Part shown: positions 9,106 to 18,795 of the stretch, piece by piece
Numbering within the stretch: the stretch's first letter is position 1
Layout: each line of letters opens with the position of its first letter
DNA from: Paenibacillus humicola
GTDB lineage: Bacteria > Bacillota > Bacilli > Paenibacillales > Paenibacillaceae
Length of the DNA: 64,000 bases
Direction of reading: 5' to 3'
NCBI RefSeq assembly: GCF_028826105.1
Contig: NZ_JAQGPL010000001.1
Location: 4,118,501 to 4,182,500 of the forward strand
The notes under the pieces: model-generated
Seen by the model: only the letters and a program-made list of their open reading frames with translations
Databases searched by the model: none
Told to the model about the DNA's origin: nothing
Translations under genes and position numbers: made by a program

Positions 9106-9331
9106 GGAGGCACCTTCCTGTTCCAATTCCGTTTTGTATCCATACATGCAGCCGATCAGATGACGATCATGCTGCGCAAAACCGTTCGCCGGGTGCCGCG
9201 CGCGGTGCCAGTCGATCCGGTGCCGTCTCCCGGCGCGGGCCCGGCATCCTGCCGCCCGTTCCCGGCTTGCGCCGCGGCTGGCGGGCAGCCGCATGACCGG
9301 GCGCCGGCGTCCTTAAGCCGCGCCTTTTGCT

Positions 9332-9361
9332 ATTGTACTTCAATGCCCGCGCGTATGGCAA
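9332..9361 (-). promoter_or_regulatory. Candidate sigma-A promoter for the MBL-capA-glpQ operon
   Basis: On the minus strand, TTGCCA (9356-9361) and TACAAT (9332-9337) are separated by 18 bases. Transcription would start near 9325, leaving an untranslated leader of about 220 GC-rich bases before the ATG at 9105. Confidence 0.5.
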
Positions 9362-9395
9362 AGAACGTAAGGGGCAGCATGAAGAGCGAAGGCGG

Positions 9396-10469
9396 CTATG
9401 CGAAAACAAGCCGCTGCGTCGCCCGCAGCTGCGCGACCGAAGCCGCGCCGATGCCGAACATCGCGCCGCGCAGCTCGAGCTCGATGCGCGCAAGCTGCTC
9501 CGCCGGCGGCACGGGCGCATTCGCTTCGGCCGCGCCGGCGAGCAGCGAGCGGCCGAAGCCGGCCAGATCGGCGCCGAGCGCGATCGCCTTCGCCGCGTCG
9601 ACGCCGTGCTTCAGCCCGCCGCTCGCGATCAGGCAGGCGCCCGGCAGCCGCCCTCGCGCGCCGCGAAGGCACTCCGCGGTCGGCGTGCCCCAGCCGGCGA
9701 AGGCTTCCGCCGCCGCAGCCCGGAGCGGGTCGCGCGAGCGGTGCTTCTCGACCTGGCTCCACGAGGTGCCGCCGGCCCCGGCGACATCGATAAACGCCGC
9801 ACCCGCTTCCGCCAGCCGCGCGGCCGTTTCCTCGTCGATGCCCCAGCCGACCTCCTTGACGCCGACAGGAACGCCGTCATGCGCAAGCCGGCGGCAGACA
9901 TCGGCGATGCGGGCCAGCAGCCCGCGGAAATTCGTATCCCCTTCGGGCTGGAACACCTCCTGCAGGCTGTTCAGGTGCAGCACGAGCGCATCCGCTTCGG
10001 CCAGCTCGACCGCGCGCCTGCACTGGTCGGCGCCGTAGCCGTAATTGAGCTGCACGGCCCCGAGATTGGCGACGAGCGGAATCGTCGGCGCCTGTTTCCG
10101 GACGCGGAACGTGTCCGCCAGCCGCTCATCCTCGATCGCCGCCCGCATCGAGCCGAGCCCCATCGCCCAGCCCCGGGCTTCCGCCGCTTCAGCCAATCGG
10201 GCGTTGATCGCGGCCGCCTCGGCCGTTCCGCCTGTCATGGAGCTGATCAGCAGCGGCACCCGCAGCTTTTTTCCGAGAAATTCGGCCGAGGTGTCGATAT
10301 CGCGGAAGTTCAGCTCCGGAAGCGGCTGATGCCGAAACCGGAAGCGGTCGAACCCCGTCCCGGCGCCGGTTCCCTGCACCTCCTCTTGCAGGCAGATCCG
10401 GATATGCTCGCCTTTCCGTCTGACCGTCGCGCCCGGCTCGTCCGCCTCATAGGTTCGGTGTGTCGTCAT
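9396..10469 (-). CDS. fni: Type 2 isopentenyl-diphosphate delta-isomerase
   Basis: This FMN-dependent IDI-2 of 357 residues interconverts isopentenyl and dimethylallyl diphosphate. Seen in order are RKGEHIRICLQEEVQG at the N-terminus, LISSMTGGT (FMN contact), LGSMRAA, VANLGAVQL, LHLNSLQEVFQPEGDTNF (substrate and metal site), VKEVGWGI, and the Gly-rich phosphate loop VAGAGGTSWSQVE. Length and motifs fit the family. The ATG at 10469 is preceded by AAGGGGGAT. It is transcribed divergently from nagB. The region between it and the MBL gene (9106-9395) holds no credible gene. Confidence 0.92.
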   Translation of the reverse strand: MTTHRTYEADEPGATVRRKGEHIRICLQEEVQGTGAGTGFDRFRFRHQPLPELNFRDIDTSAEFLGKKLRVPLLISSMTGGTAEAAAINARLAEAAEARGWAMGLGSMRAAIEDERLADTFRVRKQAPTIPLVANLGAVQLNYGYGADQCRRAVELAEADALVLHLNSLQEVFQPEGDTNFRGLLARIADVCRRLAHDGVPVGVKEVGWGIDEETAARLAEAGAAFIDVAGAGGTSWSQVEKHRSRDPLRAAAAEAFAGWGTPTAECLRGARGRLPGACLIASGGLKHGVDAAKAIALGADLAGFGRSLLAGAAEANAPVPPAEQLARIELELRGAMFGIGAASVAQLRATQRLVFA

Positions 10470-10631
10470 CCTTCATCCCCCTTGGTGTTCGAAGCAAAGA
10501 GCCCGTATAGGTCTATCATCACATAATGAACGCCTGCGGAGCAAGTTTGCTTCATCCTATCGGAAATTCGGGTGATACGATAATTATGATGAACTATATT
10601 TTCATTTATATGAAATTTACAATCAAATTTG

Positions 10632-10660
10632 TTGTCATTCTTATCGTTCTGGCATAAAAT
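10632..10660 (+). promoter_or_regulatory. Sigma-A promoter of nagB-nagA
   Basis: TTGTCA (10632-10637), a 17-base spacer and TAAAAT (10655-10660) lie 35 bases before the nagB start, in a clearly AT-rich stretch. Confidence 0.75.
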
Positions 10661-10694
10661 TTAAAGAGACGACGTTATCCGGGAGGTTACCGCA

Positions 10695-11417
10695 GTGAAA
10701 ATCAAAACATTCGAACAGACGGACGAACTCGACCGGTATGCCGCAGACCGGTTCGCCGGCCTGCTGGATGCCAAGCCCGGCGCCGTGCTTGGCCTTGCGA
10801 CAGGGTCGACACCGATCGGAATTTATGAAAAAATAATAGCGAAGCATGCCCGGGGCGAAATCAGCTTCCGGCGCGCTACGACCTTTAACCTGGACGAATA
10901 CGTGGGGCTTCCGCCGGAGCACCCGCAGAGCTATGCGTATTTCATGCGCGACAAGCTGTTCGGCTCCATCGACCTGCCGCCGGGCGGCGCCAACATCCCG
11001 AGCGGCGTCGCGGCGGATCTCGCCGCCGAGTGTGCCCGGTACGACCGGCTGCTCGCGGAGCGGCCGATCGATCTTCAGCTGCTCGGGCTCGGCCATAACG
11101 GGCATATCGGCTTCAACGAGCCCGATCATGCGCTTCAGGGCGGCACGCACGTCGTGCGGCTCCGCGAAAATACGCGCGAGGCGAACGCACGGTTTTTCGG
11201 TTCGATGGATGAGGTGCCGAAGCAGGCCATCACGATGGGCATCGGCTCCATTTTGAAGGTCCGCGCCATTTTGCTCGTCGTGAAAGGAGCGGACAAAGCG
11301 GAGATCGTCCGGCAGGCGCTGGCCGGGCCGATCACGACGGAGTGCCCCGCGTCGCTGCTGCAAACGCATGCGGACGTCACGGTGCTGGTCGATCAAGCTG
11401 CAGGGAGGCTGTTATGA
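10695..11417 (+). CDS. nagB: Glucosamine-6-phosphate deaminase
   Basis: This 240-residue isomerase/deaminase converts glucosamine 6-phosphate to fructose 6-phosphate and ammonia. Family motifs visible are LGLATGSTPIGIYE (phosphate binding), FNLDEYVGL (catalytic Asp), LGLGHNGHIGFNEP (catalytic His and active-site loop) and AITMGIGSIL. It is the short, non-allosteric Bacillus-type form. The start is GTG with GGGAGGT 7 bases upstream. Its stop overlaps the nagA start by 4 bases, so the two are coupled. The operon supplies the cytosolic steps of N-acetylglucosamine use. Confidence 0.95.
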   Translation: MKIKTFEQTDELDRYAADRFAGLLDAKPGAVLGLATGSTPIGIYEKIIAKHARGEISFRRATTFNLDEYVGLPPEHPQSYAYFMRDKLFGSIDLPPGGANIPSGVAADLAAECARYDRLLAERPIDLQLLGLGHNGHIGFNEPDHALQGGTHVVRLRENTREANARFFGSMDEVPKQAITMGIGSILKVRAILLVVKGADKAEIVRQALAGPITTECPASLLQTHADVTVLVDQAAGRLL

Positions 11418-12604
11418 ATATGGGTTCGATGGCAACAAACGGCGACTGGCGGATCCGCGGGGTCCGAATCATCGCCGGGGACCGGATCGTTGACGGCAGC
11501 GTGACCGTCAAGGACGGCAAAATTGCCGAAATCGCGGAGGCCGGAAGCGAATCGGCATTCGAAGGAACGGCGATCGACGGCGGCGGCGGGTGGCTGCTGC
11601 CCGGTTTTATCGATATGCATGTACACGGCGGCGGCGGCGCCGATTTTATGGACGCCAGCCGCGAGGCGTACGAAACGATCACCCGTTTCCACGCCTCCAA
11701 AGGAACGACGCGCATGCTGGCGACGACGGTCACCGCGCCGCCGGAAGCGATTGAAGCGGTGCTTGCGGCAGCCGGCGGCTATCGACAGGGCGAGATGCCG
11801 TACGCCGCGCTCGAAGGCGTCCATCTGGAAGGGCCGTTTATTAGCGAGCTTTGGCCCGGCGCGCAAAATCCGGCGTTTATCGCGCCGCCCCGTCCGGACT
11901 GGGTCGAAGCATGGACGGAGCGGCATCCGGGGCTGATCCGGCAGCTGACGCTCGCGCCGGAGAAAGCCGGGGCGACCGGGCTGATCCGTCGGCTGGCGCA
12001 GCAAGGCGTCGTCGTGTCGTGCGGTCATACCGACGCGAAATACGACGAGATTTTAGCTGCCGCGGACGCGGGATTGTCGCAGGCGGTACATACGTACAAC
12101 GCGATGCGCGGCCTCCACCACCGCGAGCCGGGAACGCTTGGCGCCGTGCTGACCGATCCGCGCCTCTACGCCGAGCTGATTGCGGACGGCCACCATGTCC
12201 ACCCGGCGGCCATCCGGCTTGTCGTCCTCTCGAAGCCGGCGGACAAAGTCGTGCTTATTACGGATGCGATCGCCGCTGCGGGACTTGGCGACGGGGATTA
12301 CCGTCTGGGCGGCCTTGCCGTCGACGTCCGCCAAGGCGTCGCCCGCCTGCGGGAAGGCGGCTCGCTCGCCGGCAGCACGCTGACGATGATTGACGCCGTC
12401 CGTTTCATGCTGGCGCATTCCGGCCTGCCGCTTCCGGCGATCAGCCGGATGGCCAGCGCCAATCCGGCCAAGCAGCTCGGTCTGGGGCCCATCACCGGCT
12501 CGATCGAGACCGGCAAGCTTGCCGATCTCGTTCTGGCCGATTCCGGGCTGAATGCCGTCCGCTCGACCTGGGTGGCGGGGAGAAACGTTTTCGCAGCCGA
12601 ATAA
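11414..12604 (+). CDS. nagA: N-acetylglucosamine-6-phosphate deacetylase
   Basis: This 396-residue amidohydrolase removes acetate from GlcNAc-6-phosphate, feeding nagB. Metal and substrate motifs appear in the expected order: DMHVHGGGGADF, HLEGPFIS (metal Glu), SCGHTDAKYDEI (metal His), VHTYNAMRGLHHREPG, IADGHHVHP and LITDAIAAAGLGDG (catalytic Asp). The ATG at 11414 has GGGAGG 5 bases upstream and overlaps the end of nagB. No nag regulator or GlcNAc transporter lies beside it; the neighbouring DeoR gene is convergent. Confidence 0.95.
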   Translation: MNMGSMATNGDWRIRGVRIIAGDRIVDGSVTVKDGKIAEIAEAGSESAFEGTAIDGGGGWLLPGFIDMHVHGGGGADFMDASREAYETITRFHASKGTTRMLATTVTAPPEAIEAVLAAAGGYRQGEMPYAALEGVHLEGPFISELWPGAQNPAFIAPPRPDWVEAWTERHPGLIRQLTLAPEKAGATGLIRRLAQQGVVVSCGHTDAKYDEILAAADAGLSQAVHTYNAMRGLHHREPGTLGAVLTDPRLYAELIADGHHVHPAAIRLVVLSKPADKVVLITDAIAAAGLGDGDYRLGGLAVDVRQGVARLREGGSLAGSTLTMIDAVRFMLAHSGLPLPAISRMASANPAKQLGLGPITGSIETGKLADLVLADSGLNAVRSTWVAGRNVFAAE

Positions 12605-12611
12605 ACGGCAT

Positions 12612-12651
12612 GAAAAAAAGCAATGGGAGACGCGGAATGCTCCCATTGCTT
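12612..12651. terminator. Bidirectional terminator between nagA and the DeoR gene
   Basis: A 12-bp perfect stem (12618-12629 with 12640-12651) encloses a 10-base loop. On the minus strand it is followed by seven Ts, so it is stronger for the DeoR/kdgK transcript; on the plus strand the T-run is weaker. Confidence 0.85.
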
Positions 12652-12687
12652 GTTTGTCGTTAGCGGCGGCGCGCCGTCTTCCGCATC

Positions 12688-13497
12688 TTACGGCATCCCC
12701 GCCGGCTCGGCGTCGCCGCCGGCTACATATTGACTGATGCCGTGCGCATTGGCGGCGGCCGAAAGCTGCGGCGGAAGCGGCCTGTCGGTGATCAGGCCCT
12801 GCAGGCTGCCGAGCGGCGCGATCGAGAACAGCGACGTGCGGCCGATTTTCGTATGGTCGAACATCGCGTAGGTTGCCTGCGAACGCGCCATCATCGCCTT
12901 CGCAATCTGCGCCTCCTGCTCCGAATACGTCGTAATGCCGCCGGTTGACGACACGCCGTCGACGCCGAGAAACATTTTGGCGATATTGAGATGAGCGATC
13001 ATCCCTTCGCCGAGCGGGCCGCACAGCTCGAAGCTGTTATGCCGCATGATGCCGCCGGTGACCACGACCTGAATGTCGCTGCCGCCCAGCTCCATCGCCA
13101 CGTTGACCGCATTGGTCACGACCGTGATGCCGCGCCGCGTCTTCAGCAGCTTGGCGAGAAAATGGTTCGTCGTGCCGCCGGACAAGCCGACGACGTCGCC
13201 CTCCTCGATCAGCTCGTTCGCCGCGCCCGCGATCCGTTCCTTCTCGACGTACGACAGTCCTTCCTTCTCGGCGAAAGGCAGCTCCCGGACGGCGTTCATC
13301 CCGTCGTACATCGCTCCGCCCATCGTGCGGATGACCGGCCCGGACTTCTCCATCAGCTCGAGATCCCGGCGGGCCGTCGCCTCCGATACGCCGAAGCGTT
13401 CCACGACCTCCTGGATCGTGATGCGCCCCTGGCGCTTCAGTACGTTCAGCAGCCTTTCGCGGCGAAGCTGCCCTTTCGACGTCTGCACCTCCGGCAT
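12688..13497 (-). CDS. DeoR/GlpR-family transcriptional regulator
   Basis: This 269-residue repressor has an N-terminal winged helix-turn-helix (RRERLLNVLKRQGRITIQEV, then VSEATARRDLELME, about 10-55) and a C-terminal DeoR sensor domain (VGLSGGTTNHFLAKLL, VVTGGIMRHNSFELCGP, FLGVDGVSSTGGITTYSEQE). Such regulators respond to sugar phosphates. It begins 1 base beyond the stop of the kdgK-like kinase gene and is surely co-transcribed with it, so the effector is probably the kinase product or substrate. The ATG at 13497 matches the normal family start. Confidence 0.88.
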   Translation of the reverse strand: MPEVQTSKGQLRRERLLNVLKRQGRITIQEVVERFGVSEATARRDLELMEKSGPVIRTMGGAMYDGMNAVRELPFAEKEGLSYVEKERIAGAANELIEEGDVVGLSGGTTNHFLAKLLKTRRGITVVTNAVNVAMELGGSDIQVVVTGGIMRHNSFELCGPLGEGMIAHLNIAKMFLGVDGVSSTGGITTYSEQEAQIAKAMMARSQATYAMFDHTKIGRTSLFSIAPLGSLQGLITDRPLPPQLSAAANAHGISQYVAGGDAEPAGMP

Positions 13498-13498
13498 T

Positions 13499-14455
13499 CT
13501 ACCGTTCCACCCAGCCTTTGTCCGACAGCCGGCTTTCGACCGCCGCCCAGTCCGGCTGCGCTTCCCAGTCGCCGCGCATTTGCACGACCAGCGAGCCGCT
13601 GATGCTGCCGATCCGCACCGCTTCCACCGGAGTCAAGCCCTTCAGCAGCCCGGTCAAAAAACCGGCGCAAAACCCGTCTCCCGCTCCCACCGTATCGATC
13701 ACTTGATCGGCCTTATAAAACGGGACCGAGGTCGCTTCGCCCCGCTCGAGGACAACCGTCGATTCTCCGACGCCCTTCACGACGCTGACAGCGCCGAGCG
13801 CCGAAAGCTTCGCTTTGACGGCGTCGAAGTCGTCCGTGCCGTACAGCAGCTTCAGCTCGTCCCAGCCCGGCAGAAAATAATCCGCCTGCTCCGCAAGCGG
13901 CAGCACGACGCGTCGCGCTTCTTCGATCGACCACAGCTTCAGCCGCAGGTTCGGATCGAAGCTGACGCGTACGCCCGCCCGCTTCGCCGCGTCCACGGCG
14001 GCGAACACCGTCTCGCGGCAGCTGTCGCTCAGCGCAGTGGTGATACCGGTTACATGAAGAATGCTGCTGCCCCGGATATAGTCGAGATCAAGGTCCTCGG
14101 GCCGCATCCGGCTGGCGGCCGAATGCTTGCGGTAATAATGCACCGCCAGCTTGCCCGCCACCGTTTCCCGGAACATCATCCCGGTCGGGGCATCCGGTGA
14201 GAGCCGGGCACGCGACACGTCGACGCCTTCGCCGCGCAGCCTCTTGACGACCGCACGGCCGAACGGGTCGTCGCCCAAAGCGCCGAACCAGCCGACCGAG
14301 CAGCCGAGTCTGGCCGCTCCGATCGCCACGTTGCTTTCGGCCCCGCCGAAGCTTTGCTCCAGCGTGGAGGCGCCCTCCAGCCCCCGGTACTCGGGCGGCA
14401 TGAACAGCGCCATCGTTTCTCCAAACGTCAGCAGTTGCGGACTTTCCATCGACAA
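13499..14455 (-). CDS. kdgK: PfkB-family sugar kinase, probable 2-keto-3-deoxygluconate kinase
   Basis: This ribokinase-fold kinase of about 318 residues has the substrate signature FGGAESNVAIGAARLG near residue 40 and the C-terminal PfkB signature DTVGAGDGFCAGFLTGL with the catalytic Asp. The N-terminal TFGETMALFMP and SFGGAESN pattern is typical of KdgK proteins. The TTG at 14455 is 8 bases from AGGAGG, while the ATG at 14449 is 14 bases away, so TTG is my choice. No KDPG aldolase gene lies nearby, so another keto-sugar or fructose-like substrate is possible. Confidence 0.75.
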   Translation of the reverse strand: MSMESPQLLTFGETMALFMPPEYRGLEGASTLEQSFGGAESNVAIGAARLGCSVGWFGALGDDPFGRAVVKRLRGEGVDVSRARLSPDAPTGMMFRETVAGKLAVHYYRKHSAASRMRPEDLDLDYIRGSSILHVTGITTALSDSCRETVFAAVDAAKRAGVRVSFDPNLRLKLWSIEEARRVVLPLAEQADYFLPGWDELKLLYGTDDFDAVKAKLSALGAVSVVKGVGESTVVLERGEATSVPFYKADQVIDTVGAGDGFCAGFLTGLLKGLTPVEAVRIGSISGSLVVQMRGDWEAQPDWAAVESRLSDKGWVER

Positions 14456-14486
14456 TCGTTTCGCCTCCTGTCGAAAATCGAACGCA

Positions 14487-14912
14487 TTATTTCGCGATCG
14501 GAAATACCATGAAATAAAGGATGACGACATAAATAATGAGCATAACTACGCTCAGCGCACGCACTTTGGCGATATGCGAGGATGCGCTGCGGCCGGCCTG
14601 AATTTCGGAAGCGATCAGCTTCAGCGGCTTCGATACAATACCGCCGATGGCAGCAATGGCCAGAAACAGGACGATAACCAGAATCATCCAGACCACCGCA
14701 TATTCGCCTTGCGAAATCAGGTAACCTCCCGTCAAAAACTGCAGCACGAGAAAATATTGCGCGATCCGGTTGGCCGCTCCGAGTCCCGCCGCCAAGCCGG
14801 CTTGTCCGCCGCCGTCGAGCTTGGACGCCCTGCCGACCAGAAATGGGAGCACAAGGTAAAAGCCCATTCCCGCCGCGCCAAGTACGTGTAAAAAGATGAT
14901 GAACTGTACCAT
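14487..14912 (-). CDS. Small multi-pass membrane protein, unknown function
   Basis: This 141-residue protein has four predicted transmembrane helices (about 4-24, 45-64, 70-95 and 118-138) separated by short loops, without signal peptide or recognisable enzymatic motif. I do not recognise the family. The ATG at 14912 is preceded by AGGAGG at 7 bases, and a good promoter lies 70 bases upstream. The kdgK-like gene follows after 31 bases without an obvious terminator, so the two may share a transcript. Confidence 0.7.
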   Translation of the reverse strand: MVQFIIFLHVLGAAGMGFYLVLPFLVGRASKLDGGGQAGLAAGLGAANRIAQYFLVLQFLTGGYLISQGEYAVVWMILVIVLFLAIAAIGGIVSKPLKLIASEIQAGRSASSHIAKVRALSVVMLIIYVVILYFMVFPIAK

Positions 14913-14982
14913 TTCGCATCCTCCTGAACCATATTGTGAACCGTCCTTGCCCCGAAGCCGTATGCAAGTTTTTTCCTCATCA

Positions 14983-15011
14983 AGTATACTAAATCGACCG
15001 TTTGAATTCAA
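14983..15011 (-). promoter_or_regulatory. Sigma-A promoter for the membrane protein/kdgK/deoR group
   Basis: Minus-strand TTGAAT (15006-15011), a 17-base spacer and TATACT (14983-14988). It lies just downstream of the recQ stop, so this group has its own start. Confidence 0.65.
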
Positions 15012-15029
15012 AACAATCCGCAGCCGGCG

Positions 15030-17282
15030 TCACCCGGCGCTTCCAAGCCGGTGCTTCGCCATGACCGCTTTGATCGCGAAATAATCGATCTCTTCCGGCA
15101 GCTCGTCCTTGATCGGCTTCAGCCGCTGCGCGCCGACCCGCCGGATCGTCTCGACAATAAGCGCTTCATGCTCCCCGGGAATAAAAGCGTTCCACTCCAC
15201 CTCTTCGCCTTCGTCCGCGCAGCGAAGCAAATGATTTTCGATCGTGACCCGGCTCATCCCGCGCAGCCCGGCGATTTGCGGGAGCGTAAGACCGTGCCGG
15301 AACAGGGCCAGCGTCTGCGCATGAGTGGCCAGATGGGCCGTCTCGGCAAGCAGCGCAGCCGCCTCCGGATAGGCATCGGCCGTCCGGCGCTCTCCGCTGC
15401 CGGCGGAACCAGACGCAGCGCGGCCGGCCTCCGGACTTCCGGTACGGCCGCCGGCCCCTTCACCTATGGAATCCGCAGCCGCCTCCGGACGCGCTCCCGA
15501 TTCCAGACTCCGGACGATGCGGATCACGTCCAGCCCGTATTTCGCCGCTTTGGCTGCGCCGACGCCTTTAATCGCCAGCAGCTGCTCGGTCGTGACCGGC
15601 TGCCGGTCGGCAATTTCCTTCAGCGTCGCGTCGAAAAACAGCATGAACGGCGGCACGTGCTCGCGTGCGGCCGTCTCTCTGCGCCACTCCCGCAGCGCTT
15701 CGAATAGCGGCGCGTTCTCCGCGCCGGCGGCGGCTCCTTCGCTGCGCCGCCGGACGGCGGTGCTGCGGCGGCGAAGAACGGTGACCTTCCCTTCCAGTAC
15801 CGGAAGGGCCTCCGTAGTCAGCGAGACGGTCGGATATTCGCCGTCGCTGATTCGCATATAGCCTTCCGCCACGAGCCAGTACAGCCAGTCCGAGATGTCC
15901 TTTTCCGCCCAATTTCGGAGCAGCCCGTACGTCGTAAGCCGGTCGAGCCCGAAATCGAGCAGCCGTTTCTCTCTCGAGCCCTTCAGCACCTTCGCCGCCA
16001 TCGAGACGCCGAAGCGCCCTTTCATCCGCCCGACGCAGGACAGCGCTTTGCGCGCTTCCTCGGTCAGGTCGATTTTCTCGCTTTGATCGAGACAGCTGCT
16101 GCATTTGCCGCACGTCGGCACGTCGGCTTCGCCGAAATAACCGACGATAAATTGCAGCAGGCATTTTTCCGTCCGGCTGTAATGCATCATCGTATACAAT
16201 TTGCCAAGTTGAACCGCTCTGCGCTCCGGGTCGGCGGTGCTCCGTTCGATCAGAAAACGCTGCACCTGCACGTCCTGCGGCTCGAACAGGAGGACGCATT
16301 CGCTTTCCTCGCCGTCGCGCCCGGCGCGTCCCGCTTCCTGGTAATACGATTCCACGTCGCCGGGCATCTGCCAATGGACGACATAGCGCACGTTCGGCTT
16401 ATCGATGCCCATCCCGAACGCATTGGTCGCCACCATAACCCGGATCTCGTCGAAACGAAACCGCTCCTGCGCTTCCGCCCGCTCCGTATCGGACAGCCCG
16501 CCGTGGTATTTGCCGGCCGCTACGCCAAGCTTCGTCAGGTCGGCGCACACCTCCTCGGCTTCCTTCCGCGTGGCGGTATAGACGATGCCGGACTGGTCCG
16601 GGCGCTGGCGGACGTATTCGCGCAAATATTTCCGCTTGTCCGTGCCCGTCACGACCGTCAGCGCCAAATTCGTCCGCGCGAAGCCAGTGACGAATATGTT
16701 CGGGCTGCGCAGCCCGAGCATGGCGGCGATGTCGCTCGACACCTCCGGGGTCGCCGTGGCGGTAAAAGCCGCGACCGGCGGCCGCTTCTCAAGCCTGCCG
16801 ATCCAGCCGGCAAGCTGCCGGTAGCTCGGGCGAAAATCGTGCCCCCACTGCGAGACGCAGTGCGCTTCGTCAATTGCGATCAGCGGGATATGCAGCTGGC
16901 TCGTCAGCGATTCGAACATGGTCCCGTCCAGCCGCTCGGGCGCAACATAAAGCAGCTTGTATGCGCCTTGCACCGTCTGCCGGACGACCTCGCGGTAAGC
17001 CGCCGCATCGAGCGAGCTGTTCAAATAGGCGGCGGACACCCCAAGGCGGCCCAGCGTGTCGACCTGATCCTTCATGAGCGAAATGAGCGGCGATACGACG
17101 ATCGTCGTGCCCGGCAGCAGCATCGCCGGAATTTGATAACAGACCGACTTTCCTCCCCCGGTCGGCAAAATGGCGAGCGTATCCTTCCCTTCCATCAGCC
17201 CCCCGATGATCTCCTCCTGGCCTTTGCGAAACCGGTCGTAGCCGTACACCTGCTTCAGCATGTGCAGCGCCTGCTCCAGCAT
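15030..17282 (-). CDS. recQ: RecQ-family ATP-dependent DNA helicase
   Basis: This 750-residue 3'-5' helicase acts in DNA repair and recombination. Walker A TGGGKS (41-46), DEAH box (138-141) with CVSQWGHDFRPSYR, motif V/VI (ATNAFGMGIDKPNVRYVVHW, QEAGRAGRDG), the four-Cys zinc site (CLLQF, CGKCSSCLD), the RQC winged helix, an HRDC domain (about 525-595) and a C-terminal helix-turn-helix like the one downstream of RecQ in YpbB-type proteins (about 670-720) are all visible. A Gly/Ala/Ser-rich linker of some 40 residues joins HRDC to that domain. ATG at 17282 with GGAGGAGG directly upstream. Confidence 0.93.
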   Translation of the reverse strand: MLEQALHMLKQVYGYDRFRKGQEEIIGGLMEGKDTLAILPTGGGKSVCYQIPAMLLPGTTIVVSPLISLMKDQVDTLGRLGVSAAYLNSSLDAAAYREVVRQTVQGAYKLLYVAPERLDGTMFESLTSQLHIPLIAIDEAHCVSQWGHDFRPSYRQLAGWIGRLEKRPPVAAFTATATPEVSSDIAAMLGLRSPNIFVTGFARTNLALTVVTGTDKRKYLREYVRQRPDQSGIVYTATRKEAEEVCADLTKLGVAAGKYHGGLSDTERAEAQERFRFDEIRVMVATNAFGMGIDKPNVRYVVHWQMPGDVESYYQEAGRAGRDGEESECVLLFEPQDVQVQRFLIERSTADPERRAVQLGKLYTMMHYSRTEKCLLQFIVGYFGEADVPTCGKCSSCLDQSEKIDLTEEARKALSCVGRMKGRFGVSMAAKVLKGSREKRLLDFGLDRLTTYGLLRNWAEKDISDWLYWLVAEGYMRISDGEYPTVSLTTEALPVLEGKVTVLRRRSTAVRRRSEGAAAGAENAPLFEALREWRRETAAREHVPPFMLFFDATLKEIADRQPVTTEQLLAIKGVGAAKAAKYGLDVIRIVRSLESGARPEAAADSIGEGAGGRTGSPEAGRAASGSAGSGERRTADAYPEAAALLAETAHLATHAQTLALFRHGLTLPQIAGLRGMSRVTIENHLLRCADEGEEVEWNAFIPGEHEALIVETIRRVGAQRLKPIKDELPEEIDYFAIKAVMAKHRLGSAG

Positions 17283-17311
17283 TCACCCTCCTCCTTTCTG
17301 ACGGTATCGAT

Positions 17312-17349
17312 TGAAAAAGGAAGACCCTGAGCCGTTACGGTCAGGGTCT
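17312..17349 (-). terminator. Terminator of the citZ-icd-mdh transcript
   Basis: The stem at 17322-17330 with 17341-17349 (9 bp, 10-base loop) is followed on the minus strand by TTCCTTTTTC. It sits between mdh and recQ. Confidence 0.75.
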
Positions 17350-17380
17350 CATGTACTTCATGAGGCGGTCAAACGGACGA

Positions 17381-18322
<942 letters not shown>

Positions 18323-18795
18323 CGGCATTGCCTCCTAAACGTTTTATCCGTATAGCGGAACTGGGCGGCGAAGAGCATGACTCGCACGACGAGGAACCGT
18401 TCGCCCGATGCGCGAGAAAATCTTCCCGAAACGCCGCCGGTCCCGGCCGCTCGGCGATAGCCGGCAGCCGGGACGAAAGCGGCGCACTCAAGCGGCAAAC
18501 GAGCACCTCTTGAGCACCCCGTCAGCCGGCGGATGTCCGGAGGGCAATGCCTCCTGGACCCTTAAGCGATTCCGATGAAACCTGCTTCGCAAGGCGCTTA
18601 AGGGGAACCGGAAGAGATATCCCATGAACATGGAGTCCATGGGATGCCAGTCCCAAAATCGGGCCGGGGTGAAGAAGCTCCGCCCTCATTCCCAGTGTAT
18701 CCAGATGGCAAACTTCTCAGAATCCCCGAACGCGTTTTTCCATCAGCAAAACTTGCTTCGCCAACATACGCGACAGGGGCACTTCGAAGGCAGTC
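18323..18795 (-). other. Long structured icd-mdh intergenic region without a gene
   Basis: In 473 bases I find no convincing coding frame. There are two clear inverted repeats: a 10-bp pair CCCTTAAGCG/CGCTTAAGGG (18559-18568 with 18595-18604), whose interior folds into a smaller hairpin, and an 8-bp pair ATCCCATG/CATGGGAT (18619-18626 with 18638-18645). Neither is followed by a T-run on the minus strand. It may be an mRNA-processing or regulatory leader for mdh; I cannot match it to a known riboswitch. Confidence 0.45.

Noticed and set aside
9106..9395. N-terminal extension of the MBL gene up to 9294 or a separate gene
   Set aside because: The frame is open but Arg/Ala-rich; the only good ribosome binding site is before the ATG at 9105.
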